Assembly (NCBI RefSeq): GCF_007672725.1
Contig: NZ_VDTC01000003.1
Span: 224,855 to 288,854 of the forward strand
Direction: 5' to 3'
Length of the DNA: 64,000 nt
From: Corynebacterium aurimucosum ATCC 700975
GTDB taxonomy: Bacteria > Actinomycetota > Actinomycetes > Mycobacteriales > Mycobacteriaceae
This document shows positions 41,833 through 50,982 of this stretch, one piece after another. The position numbers and the translations under genes were made by a program. Position 1 is the first letter of the stretch; the number at the start of each line of letters is the position of its first letter. The notes under the pieces were generated by a model that worked only from the letters and a program-made list of their open reading frames with translations, was not told the origin of the DNA and searched no databases.

Positions 41833-43365
41833 CTACGGACGACGCCAGGAATGTCCCCGGCGGCGCAGCATTTTATCGGCAGACTCCGGTCCCCACGTGC
41901 CGGCGCGATATTGCTCCGGCTGACCAATGTTGGACCAGTATTCAATGATGGGATCGAGGATGGACCAAGACAACTCAACCTCTTCATTAGTGGGGAAGAG
42001 GGAGGACTCGTCAAGGAGGGCGTCGAGAATCAGGCGTTCATAGGCCTCGGGAGACTCCTCCGTAAAGGCCTCGGCATACGCGAAGTCCATGTTGACATCG
42101 CGGACCTCCATCGTGGATCCGGGGACTTTGGAACCAAAACGCATGGTGACGCCTTCGTCTGGCTGCACGCGGATTACCACGGCATTCTGGCCTAGGGCCT
42201 CTGCTTGGCCTTGATTAAAAGGCTGGTGGGGAGCTGTCTTAAACACGAGCGCAATTTCAGTCACGCGGCGGCCGAGACGCTTGCCAGTGCGCAGGTAGAA
42301 AGGAACGCCCGCCCAGCGGCGGGAATTGACCTCAAGAGTGCAGGCTGCATAGGTTTCCGTCGTGGATTCCGGATCAAAACCCTCTTCCTCCCGGAGGCCT
42401 TTGACATATTGCGATCCTTGCCAGCCGGCGGAGTATTGGCCACGCGCAGTGGTCTTGTTCAGCGGATGCACGGCGTTGGTGGCTCGCAGCACCTTAATCT
42501 TTTCCGCCTGAAGAGCCTCGGGGTCGAAGGAGGAGGGCTCCTCCATTGCTACGAGAGCAAGCAATTGGAGGAGGTGGTTTTGGATGACGTCGCGCGCGGC
42601 GCCGATGCCGTCATAATAGCCGGCACGCCCGCCCAGCCCGATGTCCTCAGCCATCGTGATCTGCACGTGATCGATGTAATGCGCATTCCACATTGGCTCG
42701 AAAATCTGGTTGGCAAAGCGCAGGGCCATGATATTTTGGACCGTTTCCTTGCCCAGGTAGTGGTCGATGCGGAAAACCGAGGACTCAGGGAAGACGGCGT
42801 TGACAATCTCGTTGAGCTCGCGCGCGGAAGCCTGATCGTGTCCGAATGGCTTTTCAATGATGACGCGGCGCCAGGAATTATCCGTGCTATCGGCCATACC
42901 GACGCGCTCAAGCTGGTGGCAAATATCGGAGAAAAACTCCGGAGGTACCGAAAGATAGTAGGCCCAGTTTCCACCCGTGCCGCGGGAGTCATTGAGCTCC
43001 GCCAGCCGTGCAGAAAGCTTGTCAAAGCCGGCGTCATCGAAGTTGCCCTGCACAAACTCGATTCCCTTGGCAAGGTGCTCCCACACATGCTCGTTGAAGG
43101 TGGTTCGCGCACCTGCTTCGGCGGCCTCGCGGACATAGTCACAGAATGCCTGCTTGTCCCAGTCGCGACGGCCGTAGCCGACCAAAGTAAAACCTGCCGG
43201 AAGCAATCCGCGGTTGGCCAAGTCGTAGATGGCGGGGAGGAGCTTCTTGCGCGCCAAGTCACCCGTGACGCCGAAAATCACCATGCCAGAGGGGCCGGCG
43301 ATGCGTGGCAGGCGCTTATCCTTCGAGTTGCGCAACGGGTTGACCCACGCGCTGCTAGTGCTCAC
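41833..43365 (-). CDS. zwf: Glucose-6-phosphate 1-dehydrogenase Zwf
   Basis: Zwf oxidises glucose 6-phosphate and yields NADPH. The 510-residue protein (GTG 43365, behind AAAGGAC) begins VSTSSAWVNPLRN, as in C. glutamicum, and an upstream in-frame ATG would only add a non-homologous tail. The coenzyme loop is VIFGVTGDLARKKL and the active-site motif is FRIDHYLGKETVQN. KPFGHD is also present. A good minus-strand -10 TACAAT (ATTGTA at 43467-43472) could give it an own promoter besides the operon. Confidence 0.97.
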   Translation of the reverse strand: MSTSSAWVNPLRNSKDKRLPRIAGPSGMVIFGVTGDLARKKLLPAIYDLANRGLLPAGFTLVGYGRRDWDKQAFCDYVREAAEAGARTTFNEHVWEHLAKGIEFVQGNFDDAGFDKLSARLAELNDSRGTGGNWAYYLSVPPEFFSDICHQLERVGMADSTDNSWRRVIIEKPFGHDQASARELNEIVNAVFPESSVFRIDHYLGKETVQNIMALRFANQIFEPMWNAHYIDHVQITMAEDIGLGGRAGYYDGIGAARDVIQNHLLQLLALVAMEEPSSFDPEALQAEKIKVLRATNAVHPLNKTTARGQYSAGWQGSQYVKGLREEEGFDPESTTETYAACTLEVNSRRWAGVPFYLRTGKRLGRRVTEIALVFKTAPHQPFNQGQAEALGQNAVVIRVQPDEGVTMRFGSKVPGSTMEVRDVNMDFAYAEAFTEESPEAYERLILDALLDESSLFPTNEEVELSWSILDPIIEYWSNIGQPEQYRAGTWGPESADKMLRRRGHSWRRP

Positions 43366-43466
43366 TAAGTGTCCTTTCGGTCTGTGTGAGGTAAGTCCAA
43401 CAGCCCAGCATAGCGACACGCGCCCCGCCGACCATAGTTGCATGGCCATTTGCGGTGCGCGCGGCG

Positions 43467-43472
43467 ATTGTA
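43467..43472 (-). promoter_or_regulatory. Possible zwf -10 element
   Basis: On the minus strand TACAAT lies about 102 bp before the zwf start and 24 bp after the tal stop. The matching -35 region (GAACGT type) is weak. It is offered as a candidate only. Confidence 0.3.
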
Positions 43473-43495
43473 GGCGGTCAAGAATTCACGTTCGA

Positions 43496-44584
43496 TTAGG
43501 AGAGGCGATCGGTCATGGAGGCAAGCAATTCCTCCCAGGCGTTGACGAACTTGTCGACACCCTCCTTCTCCAACACAGCAAAAACATCGTCGAAGTCGAT
43601 GCCGACTGCCTTCAGTTGTGACCACACGTTCTCTGCCTGCTCAGCAGAGCCACTGAGAGCGTCGCCGTGCAGGTTGCCCTGTTCGAGAACAGCATCGATG
43701 GTTTTTTCCGGCATCGTGTTGACGGTATCTGGGCCAGCTAGCTCGGAGACGTACAGCGTGGCGGGGTAGTCGGGGTTCTTGACGCCCGTCGACGCCCACA
43801 GAGGGCGCTGCGGGTGTGCACCAGCCGGCAGGTGTGCGCCTGGCTCCTTGAATTCCTTGAGGAATAGGGCATAGGCACGCTGGGCGTTGGCAACCCCGGC
43901 CTTTCCACGCAGTGCGAGGGCCTCCTCAGTGCCGATCAGCTCGAGGCGCTTGTCCACTTCGGTATCCGGGCGGGAGATGAAGAAGGATGCCACGGAATGA
44001 ATCGTGGAGACGTCCTTTCCAGCCTCGGCAGCGCGTTTGATTCCCTCCTTGTACGCAGCGATGACGTGGGCATAACGCTCTACGGAGAAGATCAGGGTGA
44101 CGTTGACGGAGATACCTTCCGCAAGCGCCTCGGTGATGGCTGGGAGGGAGCCTTCCGTAGCCGGAATCTTGATCATGAGGTTGGGGCGGTTAACCTTGGT
44201 CCACAATTCGCGCGCCTGCTTCAAGGTTGCGTCTGCATCGGCGGAGATGCGTGGATCAACCTCGATGGAGACGCGGCCGTCGCGCCCGCCCGACTTCTCG
44301 TAAATCTCAATGAAGATATCGCATGCGTTGCGGACATCGTCGATTGCCAGCGAGTACACTGCCTCATCCGCGGTAGCGGACTTTTCCTTCAGCGCTGCGA
44401 TTTCGGTGTCATAGGAAGTGCCGGAGGACATTGCCGCGGCAAAGATTGCTGGGTTCGTGGTGACGCCCACGATGGACTTGGTGTCCAAAAGCTCACGAAG
44501 ATTGCCGGAGTCTAGGCGCTCGCGGGAAAGATCGTCGAGCCAGGTCGACGTCCCGAGGCGAGCCAATTCATCAATATGCGTCAT
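43496..44584 (-). CDS. tal: Transaldolase Tal
   Basis: Tal transfers a dihydroxyacetone unit in the non-oxidative pentose phosphate pathway. The 362-residue length and the sequence mark it as the longer actinobacterial/cyanobacterial type. Signatures are TNPAIFAAAMSSG near residue 40 and the Schiff-base lysine in NLMIKIPATEGSLPAI (about residue 140). SVNVTLIFSVERY is also visible. It follows tkt after 44 bp and precedes zwf by 130 bp. Confidence 0.96.
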   Translation of the reverse strand: MTHIDELARLGTSTWLDDLSRERLDSGNLRELLDTKSIVGVTTNPAIFAAAMSSGTSYDTEIAALKEKSATADEAVYSLAIDDVRNACDIFIEIYEKSGGRDGRVSIEVDPRISADADATLKQARELWTKVNRPNLMIKIPATEGSLPAITEALAEGISVNVTLIFSVERYAHVIAAYKEGIKRAAEAGKDVSTIHSVASFFISRPDTEVDKRLELIGTEEALALRGKAGVANAQRAYALFLKEFKEPGAHLPAGAHPQRPLWASTGVKNPDYPATLYVSELAGPDTVNTMPEKTIDAVLEQGNLHGDALSGSAEQAENVWSQLKAVGIDFDDVFAVLEKEGVDKFVNAWEELLASMTDRLS

Positions 44585-44628
44585 GGTGTTGTGCAGATCC
44601 TTTCGTGGTGAGAACTCGGAACGGGAAA

Positions 44629-46740
44629 CTAGCTTTCCTTGGCAGCGTTCAGTGATTCGCGGGCGGCGTCGGCAACAGCGTCGGCGGTGAAGCCGAACTT
44701 CTCAAAGAGCTCTGCGGCAGGTGCGGAGGCACCGAAGTGTTCCAAGGATACAGTGCGGCCGAAGGTACCGGTGTACTTGTGCCACGGCATCGAGATGCCA
44801 GCCTCCACGGAGACGCGAGCGCGGACCGAGGAGGGAAGGACAGATTGGCGGTAGGAGGCGTCCTGCTCGTCGAACCACTCCAGGCACGGAGCGGAGACAA
44901 CGCGCGTTGCCGTGCCTTCAGCCTCGAGCTGCTTGGCGGCTTCTACCGCGAGCTGAACCTCGGAACCGGTGGCGAGGAGAATGACGTCCGGGGTTTCCTT
45001 CGATGCTTCAACGAGGACGTAGGCGCCGCGGCGAACACCTTCGGCGGCCTTCTCCTTGGTGCCCTCGAGCACGGGCAGGTTCTGTCGGGACAGCGCCAAA
45101 CCCTTCGGCGCTGCCTTGTATTCGAGTGCCGCTGCCCATGCCTGGGCAGTCTCATTGGCATCGGCCGGGCGGATGACGGAGAGGTTGGGGATGGCACGGA
45201 GGGCAGAGAGCGTCTCCACCGGCTGGTGGGTGGGGCCGTCTTCACCCAAACCAATGGAATCGTGGGTCCACACGTAGTAAGTATCGGTGGACATCAAAGC
45301 GCCGAGGCGGACGGCAGGGTACTGGTACTCGGAGAAGATGAGGAAGGTACCGCCGTAAACGCGGGTATTACCATGCAGCGCGATGCCATTCATGATTGCG
45401 GACATGGCGTGCTCACGAATACCGAAGTGCAGGTTGCGGCCGTAAGGCGTGGCCGTCCAGGCGCCCGTGGTGATGGACTCCGGGCCGAAGGAATCCGCAC
45501 CCTTGATGACTGTGTTGTTGGAACCCGCCAGGTCGGCGGAGCCGCCCCACATCTCCGGCAGGGAGGCTGCGAGCGCTTGGATAGCGGCCTCAGAGGCCTT
45601 GCGAGTGGCCAGAGATTCGCCTGCCTCCCAGGTAGGAAGGTCAGCGGCGAAGTCAGCCGGAAGTTCCCGGGCCTGGAGGCGGTCGAAGAGCTTCTTTTCC
45701 TCCGGGTGGGCCGCAGCCCATGCGTCGAACTTCTCCTGCCATTCGGCGTGCTTCTGTGCACCGCGGGCAGTCAGCTCACGGGTGTGAGCGAGGACTTCCT
45801 CGTCGATGTGGAAGGACTGCTCAGGATCGAAGCCGAGGACTTCCTTGGTGGCGGCGACCTCATCCTCACCGAGGGCGGCGCCGTGGACGCCACCGGTGTT
45901 CATCTTGTTCGGTGCCGGGTAGCCGATGACCGTCTTCACACGGATGAAGGAAGGCCGGGAGGTCTCGGCGCGGGCAGCGGCGGCGGCTGCCTCGATGGCT
46001 TCAACGTCCTCGCCGGATTCGACGGTCTGCACATGCCAGCCGTAGGCCTCGTAGCGCTTGGCCACATCCTCATTGAAGGCAATGTTGGTGTCGTCCTCAA
46101 TGGAGATGCGGTTGTCGTCCCAGAAGACGATGAGGTTCCCCAGCTTCTGCGTACCCGCCAGGGACGAAGCCTCAGCAGTCACGCCCTCCTGCAGGTCACC
46201 GTCCGAGGCGATGACGTAGATGAAGTGATCGAAGGGAGACTCGCCCGCTGGGGCGGAGGCGTCGAACAATCCGCGCTCCTTGCGCGCGGCCATTGCCATA
46301 CCAACCGCGGAGGCCAGGCCCTGGCCCAGCGGGCCGGTAGTGATTTCTACGCCGTCGGTGTGGTGCACCTCCGGGTGGCCGGGCGTCTTGGAACCCCAGG
46401 TGCGCAAGGACTTGAGGTCCTCCATCTCGAGGCCGAAGCCACCGAGGAAGAGCTGAATGTATTGCGTCAGGGACGAGTGTCCGACGGAAAGGACGAAGCG
46501 GTCGCGCCCGGCCCAGTGGGCGTCTGCTGGATCGTGGTTTAGCACGCGTTGGTAGAGCGTGTAGGCCAACGGGGCCAGGGACATAGCGGTACCCGGGTGG
46601 CCGGAGCCGCAGTTTTGGACTGCGTCGGCAGCTAGCACGCGCACAGTATCCACGGCGCGGGTATCGAGGTCACTCCAGTCCGAAGGGTAGCGGCGCTGGA
46701 CCATAGCCTGCAGTTCCGGGGACAACTTATCGTGCGACAC
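44629..46740 (-). CDS. tkt: Transketolase Tkt
   Basis: Tkt moves two-carbon units between pentose and hexose phosphates using thiamine diphosphate. The 703-residue enzyme has the substrate loop CGSGHPGTAMSLAPLAYTLY (about residues 40-59), the ThDP motif ASDGDLQEGVTAEASSLAG...DDNRIS (about 170), and the pyrimidine-domain TRVYGGTFLIFSEYQ with EDGPTHQPVE. It is the first gene of the minus-strand pentose-phosphate operon, divergent from ctaB. A 601-codon plus-strand frame is a mirror. Confidence 0.97.
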   Translation of the reverse strand: MSHDKLSPELQAMVQRRYPSDWSDLDTRAVDTVRVLAADAVQNCGSGHPGTAMSLAPLAYTLYQRVLNHDPADAHWAGRDRFVLSVGHSSLTQYIQLFLGGFGLEMEDLKSLRTWGSKTPGHPEVHHTDGVEITTGPLGQGLASAVGMAMAARKERGLFDASAPAGESPFDHFIYVIASDGDLQEGVTAEASSLAGTQKLGNLIVFWDDNRISIEDDTNIAFNEDVAKRYEAYGWHVQTVESGEDVEAIEAAAAAARAETSRPSFIRVKTVIGYPAPNKMNTGGVHGAALGEDEVAATKEVLGFDPEQSFHIDEEVLAHTRELTARGAQKHAEWQEKFDAWAAAHPEEKKLFDRLQARELPADFAADLPTWEAGESLATRKASEAAIQALAASLPEMWGGSADLAGSNNTVIKGADSFGPESITTGAWTATPYGRNLHFGIREHAMSAIMNGIALHGNTRVYGGTFLIFSEYQYPAVRLGALMSTDTYYVWTHDSIGLGEDGPTHQPVETLSALRAIPNLSVIRPADANETAQAWAAALEYKAAPKGLALSRQNLPVLEGTKEKAAEGVRRGAYVLVEASKETPDVILLATGSEVQLAVEAAKQLEAEGTATRVVSAPCLEWFDEQDASYRQSVLPSSVRARVSVEAGISMPWHKYTGTFGRTVSLEHFGASAPAAELFEKFGFTADAVADAARESLNAAKES

Positions 46741-47044
46741 GGCGAAAACCTCACTTCGCTTCTGGAAACAGATATACCGTTTATCAGTGTAAAGGTTTTT
46801 CGATCCTCGGCGGGGGATTATAGAAACCAGGTTTCGGACGGTAATCTGGCATGGTTGACGCCGTTGCTCCCTGCTATCGGCCAGTGGCCGGCGAGTTTTC
46901 TCCGGAGAATGATCTGGATTCTCGCCACGAGGTTTTCAGGATGTGTTCTAGACGTCCTTGGGAACTTTCTAGCACGAGCAGACGACCACTACTTCAGACC
47001 AATAAGCCATTCACCCACGTGCCGGATTTACGGAGGACTGTTCC
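46741..47044. promoter_or_regulatory. 304-bp divergent tkt-ctaB intergenic region
   Basis: No credible gene was found. It must hold promoters in both directions. On the plus side TAATCT at 46842-46847 is a possible -10 for ctaB, with GGAGGA at 47032-47037 as its ribosome site. On the minus side the stretch from 46779 to 46797, read on the opposite strand, contains TTTACA and GATAAA elements. No paired box is good enough to fix a start site. Confidence 0.45.
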
Positions 47045-47989
47045 TTGGAGACCATCAAGGCCTATTTTGCGCTAACGAAACCGAGGATCATTGAGCTCCT
47101 CCTCGTGGCAGCAATCCCGGCTATGCTCCAGGCCCAGCGTGGATTCGAGGCGGTGTCGTCGAATTTCTGGCTCATCTTATCCACCATCTTTGGTGGCTGG
47201 ATGGGTGCCGCAGCAGCCCACACGTTCAACAACGTTGTGGACTATGAAATCGATCAGAAGATGCAACGTACGCGCGCTCGCCCGCTGGTGCGCAAGACCA
47301 TTGCGCGCCGCAATGCCGCTGCCTTCGCCTGGGTCATGCTGGCGCTGTCCGTCTTTTGGCTGGGCGTGCTGGCGCATTCTTGGCTGGCCGCGTTCTTCGT
47401 GCTGTTGACCAACTTTTTCTACGTCATCGTCTACACGAAGTTCCTCAAGATGCGGAATTCCCAGAACATCGTGTGGGGCGGTCTCGCTGGCTGTATGCCC
47501 GCCATGGTGGGCTGGGCAGTGATTCGGGATAACGCGCCCGCGGGGGAGCCCGATAAGTGGTGGCAGGCCGTGGTGTTGTTCCTCATCATTTTCTTCTGGA
47601 CCCCACCACACACGTGGGCACTCGCAATGAAGTACAAAGAGGACTACCGCAAGGCTGGGGTACCGATGTTGCCCGTTGTTGCCGGAGAAGTGGAAGTAAC
47701 TCGCCAAATCGTTTGGTACACAATCGGAACGGTCATCGTAACCTTCCTCATCATCCCGGCCGCTTCGTGGATCTATCTGGTGGCCGCGGTGGCTTCCGGT
47801 GCGGTCTTCCTGTGGATGGCCATCCGCCTGCACCAAGGAGTAAAGAAGGGCGCAAAGGTCAAGCCCATGCGCCTGTTTATCTACTCCAACAACTATCTGT
47901 CAGTTCTTTTCATCGGCCTGTCCATCGACGCCATCGTGGGTTGGGAGCCCATCGGGCGCATGCTGGGTTGGTCAGCCACGCTCTTTTAA
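47045..47989 (+). CDS. ctaB: Protoheme IX farnesyltransferase (heme O synthase) CtaB
   Basis: CtaB farnesylates haem B to haem O, the precursor of haem A for cytochrome aa3. The 314-residue protein is a UbiA prenyltransferase with about nine helices. It has the aspartate motifs [20 protein letters not shown] (about residue 61) and [16 protein letters not shown] (about residue 197). TTG is the start: the frame has a stop 42 bp upstream, no ATG or GTG lies between, and GGAGGA is 7 bp before the TTG. ctaA lies nearby on the other strand. Confidence 0.94.
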   Translation: METIKAYFALTKPRIIELLLVAAIPAMLQAQRGFEAVSSNFWLILSTIFGGWMGAAAAHTFNNVVDYEIDQKMQRTRARPLVRKTIARRNAAAFAWVMLALSVFWLGVLAHSWLAAFFVLLTNFFYVIVYTKFLKMRNSQNIVWGGLAGCMPAMVGWAVIRDNAPAGEPDKWWQAVVLFLIIFFWTPPHTWALAMKYKEDYRKAGVPMLPVVAGEVEVTRQIVWYTIGTVIVTFLIIPAASWIYLVAAVASGAVFLWMAIRLHQGVKKGAKVKPMRLFIYSNNYLSVLFIGLSIDAIVGWEPIGRMLGWSATLF

Positions 47990-48008
47990 TTAGCTAGTGT
48001 TTATCTAG

Positions 48009-48980
48009 CTATTCTTCCTCCCGCACGCGCAAAACAATTGAGCCGGTGGTCTTGCGCTCTTGGAGGTCGCGGTGGGCCTGAGCGGCTTCTGCAAGCGGAT
48101 ATTCTGCAGATACGCGGAAGTCAAGCTCGCCGTCGATAACAGCCTGCACCACGGCTTGAGCACGCATCTGGAACTCGCCTTCTTGGGAGGTCCAGGCGCC
48201 GAGTGAGGGGCGGGTGAGGAAGATGGAGCCGTGCTTATTCAGCAGCTGCGGATCCATGGGCGGGACTGGTCCCGATGCGGCGCCGAAGAGCGCCACAGTA
48301 CCGCGCGGGCGCACGACTTCGAGGGACTCGCCGAAGATCGCCTTGCCGACGCCGTCGTAAACCACGTCAACCCCACGCCCACCGTTGTGGCGGCGTACCT
48401 GTTCGGCCAGGCCACTGCTGTAGCGGAAGACACAGTCAGCACCTGCACCGTAGGCCAGCTCTTCTTTCTCATCGGTGGAAACCACTGAGTAAACGGTGGC
48501 GCCAAGGGACTTGGCCATCTGCGTAAGGACTAGGCCGACGCCGCCCGCACCGGCGGTAATGAGGCACGATGCGCCTTCCCCAAGCTGATATACACCGTGG
48601 GTGAGATAGTGGGCCGTCATGCCTTGGAGGAGCATGGACCCAGCGACGGCGGACGGGATCTCATCCGGGACGGCCACCACGCGGTCGCGCGGCACACAGA
48701 CCTGCTCGGCATAGGAACCGAATGCGTGATCCCAGGCAACCATCGTGCCCGGGGCGATCTCCCCCTGGGGATCGTGCACAACCCGGCCGGTGCCTTCGAG
48801 GCCGAGGATGAAAGGCACAGAGGCGTTGTAGATGCCTTCGCGGTAGTAGGTGTCGATGTAGTTGACGCCGGCCACGGAGACGTCGACAAGCAACTGCTCC
48901 TGCGATGGCGTGGGGGAATCTACCTCGGCGTAGGTGAGGACCTCAGGCCCTCCGGTCGTGGTCACTTGAATAGCATGCAT
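48009..48980 (-). CDS. qor: Quinone oxidoreductase (zinc-independent MDR family)
   Basis: A 323-residue NADPH:quinone reductase-like protein. It has the MDR catalytic domain beginning MHAIQVTTTGGPEVL, the NYIDTYYREGIY motif and the cofactor loop TAGAGGVGLVLTQMAKSLGA (about residue 143). SALEGTGRVV-like sequence (LGLEGTGRVVHDPQG) is present. No zinc cysteines are seen. An upstream ATG (49001) would add seven residues. It sits between ctaB and ctaA as in other corynebacteria. The physiological electron acceptor is unknown. Confidence 0.88.
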   Translation of the reverse strand: MHAIQVTTTGGPEVLTYAEVDSPTPSQEQLLVDVSVAGVNYIDTYYREGIYNASVPFILGLEGTGRVVHDPQGEIAPGTMVAWDHAFGSYAEQVCVPRDRVVAVPDEIPSAVAGSMLLQGMTAHYLTHGVYQLGEGASCLITAGAGGVGLVLTQMAKSLGATVYSVVSTDEKEELAYGAGADCVFRYSSGLAEQVRRHNGGRGVDVVYDGVGKAIFGESLEVVRPRGTVALFGAASGPVPPMDPQLLNKHGSIFLTRPSLGAWTSQEGEFQMRAQAVVQAVIDGELDFRVSAEYPLAEAAQAHRDLQERKTTGSIVLRVREEE

Positions 48981-49021
48981 GGTGTCTAGGCTAAACGACA
49001 CCCCGGCCCCCGCGCAGCAAA

Positions 49022-49061
49022 AGCGCCGCCTTCCTCCTAGTGTGGTGGGGAAGACGGCGCT
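49022..49061 (-). terminator. Terminator of ctaA
   Basis: AGCGCCG (49022-49028) pairs with CGGCGCT (49055-49061), with an inner CTTCC/GGAAG pairing. On the minus strand the 3' arm runs into TTTTG, a U run. It lies 22 bp after the ctaA stop, upstream of qor, so qor must have its own promoter. Confidence 0.75.
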
Positions 49062-49082
49062 GTGAGCACCTAGCGGGTTGTC

Positions 49083-50093
49083 CTAGCGTTGGGTTGCGGA
49101 GCTGCTTTCGACACCAGATTGAGTAGCGCTGGAGGAAGCAATTTCAGTGGTGCGGACTCGGCGCAGCCCATGCGCCCACAGTAGGGCGGTGAAGGCCGTA
49201 ACCACCGAGGACATGCCAACGTGGAAGGGGACTGTCCAGCGTGGAATGTGCAGGTAGAACTGCGTTACGCCAAGAGCCCATTGGATGACGATGCAGGCAA
49301 TGAGCACCCAGCCGGCCTTCCTGGCCGCCTTGGGCGCACCAGTGCGGTGAAGGAGGAAGACCACGATGAGGGTCAGCGCCAAGTAGACGTACATGCAGAT
49401 AGCGTGGATGACGGCCATGCCATAGGTATCGACTCCGAGGCGTCCCTCCATGCCCACGCCAGCGTCGCCGGAGTGTGTTCCGGAGCCGGTGACAAAGGTA
49501 CCGGTCAGCAGCACGATGGAGAGCGCTACCGCAGCAACGACCGCGAGGGTGCGCACGGCGGCAGGGAAGAGGCGAGTAGGGGTTCCGTCATCGGGTTCGT
49601 TGATGCGGGAGAACAGCATGGCCGCAATCCACACCAGGGCCATAGAGGGGAGGAAGTGAATTGCCACGCTCCACCAAGAAAGCTTCAGCACGACCGACAG
49701 GGCGCCAATGAGTGCCTGCACGAAGATACCTGCGAGCCCCGCCCAAGCATAGACCTTGAGCTCCTTGCGGCGCTGCGCCTTGTGAACGGCCACGATGCTG
49801 GCGATGGCCGCCGCCGCAACAACAAAGGTCAAAAGCCGGTTACCGAATTCAATGGCTTGGTGCAGCATGGGGGCCGCGCCTTGAATGGGGACGAGGGAAC
49901 CGGGGTGGCAGTTGGGCCACGTCACGCAACCAAGGCCGGAACCGGTCACGCGGACGATGGAACCCGATACTGTAATGCCAGCCTGACAGATTAAGAGGAC
50001 GAGTGCGATAATGCGCTGTGTCTTCAGCGAGGGGCCTGCAGGATTTGTAGCAGGCGCAGGGGTGCGTTGAGAAGAAATGTTGGCAGTACTCAC
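49083..50093 (-). CDS. ctaA: Heme A synthase CtaA (COX15 family)
   Basis: CtaA oxidises the haem O methyl group to give haem A. The 336-residue protein has about eight membrane helices. It contains the family motifs SGSIVRVTGSGLGCVTWPNCHPGS, with the paired cysteines, GNRLLTF and AIHFLPSMALVW, with conserved histidines as haem ligands. The GTG start is followed by a 30-residue hydrophilic tail. It lies after the mptB-ABC operon (82 bp gap) on the same strand. Confidence 0.95.
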   Translation of the reverse strand: MSTANISSQRTPAPATNPAGPSLKTQRIIALVLLICQAGITVSGSIVRVTGSGLGCVTWPNCHPGSLVPIQGAAPMLHQAIEFGNRLLTFVVAAAAIASIVAVHKAQRRKELKVYAWAGLAGIFVQALIGALSVVLKLSWWSVAIHFLPSMALVWIAAMLFSRINEPDDGTPTRLFPAAVRTLAVVAAVALSIVLLTGTFVTGSGTHSGDAGVGMEGRLGVDTYGMAVIHAICMYVYLALTLIVVFLLHRTGAPKAARKAGWVLIACIVIQWALGVTQFYLHIPRWTVPFHVGMSSVVTAFTALLWAHGLRRVRTTEIASSSATQSGVESSSATQR

Positions 50094-50175
50094 GGGTACT
50101 CAGCCTACCGTTCGGCACCGCTCCGGAACCAAAATCAGTATGTGCGTCACGCCGTGCAAGGGAGAAGAATCACTT

Positions 50176-50937
50176 TTAGCCCTCGAAGCGGAACCAACGC
50201 ACCGCTGCAAACGACGCTACCGCTGACCAACCGATGAGGACGAGGATCTCAAAGACAGGGAATGCTCCTTTAAGAGCGATGTCGAGCCCACCGGCCATCG
50301 CCACAGTGGGCACGAGCGTGAGCACCCCATTATCGCCCAGACCCTGGGAATACATCACCCAGCCGACGGTACCGAGCAGAATGAACCAAATGAGGTTGGA
50401 CACCGCCAGGACAGCTTCTGAACTGAGGGTCCCGCCGAGCAGCAAGCCGAGCGCTGTAAATGTGGCGACACCAAACGCCAACACCACCACGCCGATGGCG
50501 GCACCGCCGGCAGTAATACGCAGCCCGAGGATGGCAGCTGCTGCGCCCAGTACAAGGACCTGAAGTACCACCATTGAAAGAACGCCAAGGATCTTTCCCA
50601 CCACGATGGCCCAGGCCGGAACTCCTGATGCGCCCGTTCGTTTGAGCGCGCCATAGCGACGGTCGAAAGCCAGAGAAATAGCTTGGCCGGTAAACCCAGA
50701 GGATGTAGCGCCGACGGCCAGGACCATGGGGAAGATCTCCTCTACGCCGTGGCCCGTACTGTCCTGCATCTTGGCGGCGCCGATCAGGATAGTGAGCGGA
50801 ATGATGATGCTCAGTAGCTGTTGCTCGCCGTGCCGCAGCATCAGCTTTGACTCGATTGCCCCTTGGGCACGGGCCATGGCGGCAACGCCAACGCGCTGCG
50901 GATTCGGGCTGAATGTGCCGGGTGCGAAGGTGCTCAT
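50176..50937 (-). CDS. ABC-2 type transporter permease
   Basis: A 253-residue integral membrane protein with six helices from about residue 40 on, preceded by a 30-residue cytoplasmic part. It shows ABC-2 features, such as the FDRRYGALKRTGASGVPAW stretch before the second helix. It is 45 bp downstream of the matching ATPase gene, so the two form an exporter of the drug/polyketide/lipid type. The substrate is not identifiable; mptB directly upstream makes a cell-envelope substrate possible. Confidence 0.88.
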   Translation of the reverse strand: MSTFAPGTFSPNPQRVGVAAMARAQGAIESKLMLRHGEQQLLSIIIPLTILIGAAKMQDSTGHGVEEIFPMVLAVGATSSGFTGQAISLAFDRRYGALKRTGASGVPAWAIVVGKILGVLSMVVLQVLVLGAAAAILGLRITAGGAAIGVVVLAFGVATFTALGLLLGGTLSSEAVLAVSNLIWFILLGTVGWVMYSQGLGDNGVLTLVPTVAMAGGLDIALKGAFPVFEILVLIGWSAVASFAAVRWFRFEG

Positions 50938-50982
50938 GGAGCTTCTCCTTGATCAAACAAAGTGGTAGGTGTCAGATGCGGG

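Noticed and set aside
42205..43368. 387-codon open frame antisense to zwf
   Set aside because: Mirror frame of a well-supported gene.
44737..46542. 601-codon open frame antisense to tkt
   Set aside because: Exact mirror of a conserved transketolase gene; high-GC codon bias yields long open antisense frames. No recognisable domain in the translation.
46732..47094. Small frames in the tkt-ctaB divergent region
   Set aside because: Overlap both conserved genes or promoters; no motif and no ribosome site.
48000..48012. TAGCTAG/CTAGCTA hairpin between ctaB and qor as a terminator
   Set aside because: Only 7 AT-rich pairs with no U tract; too weak to call.
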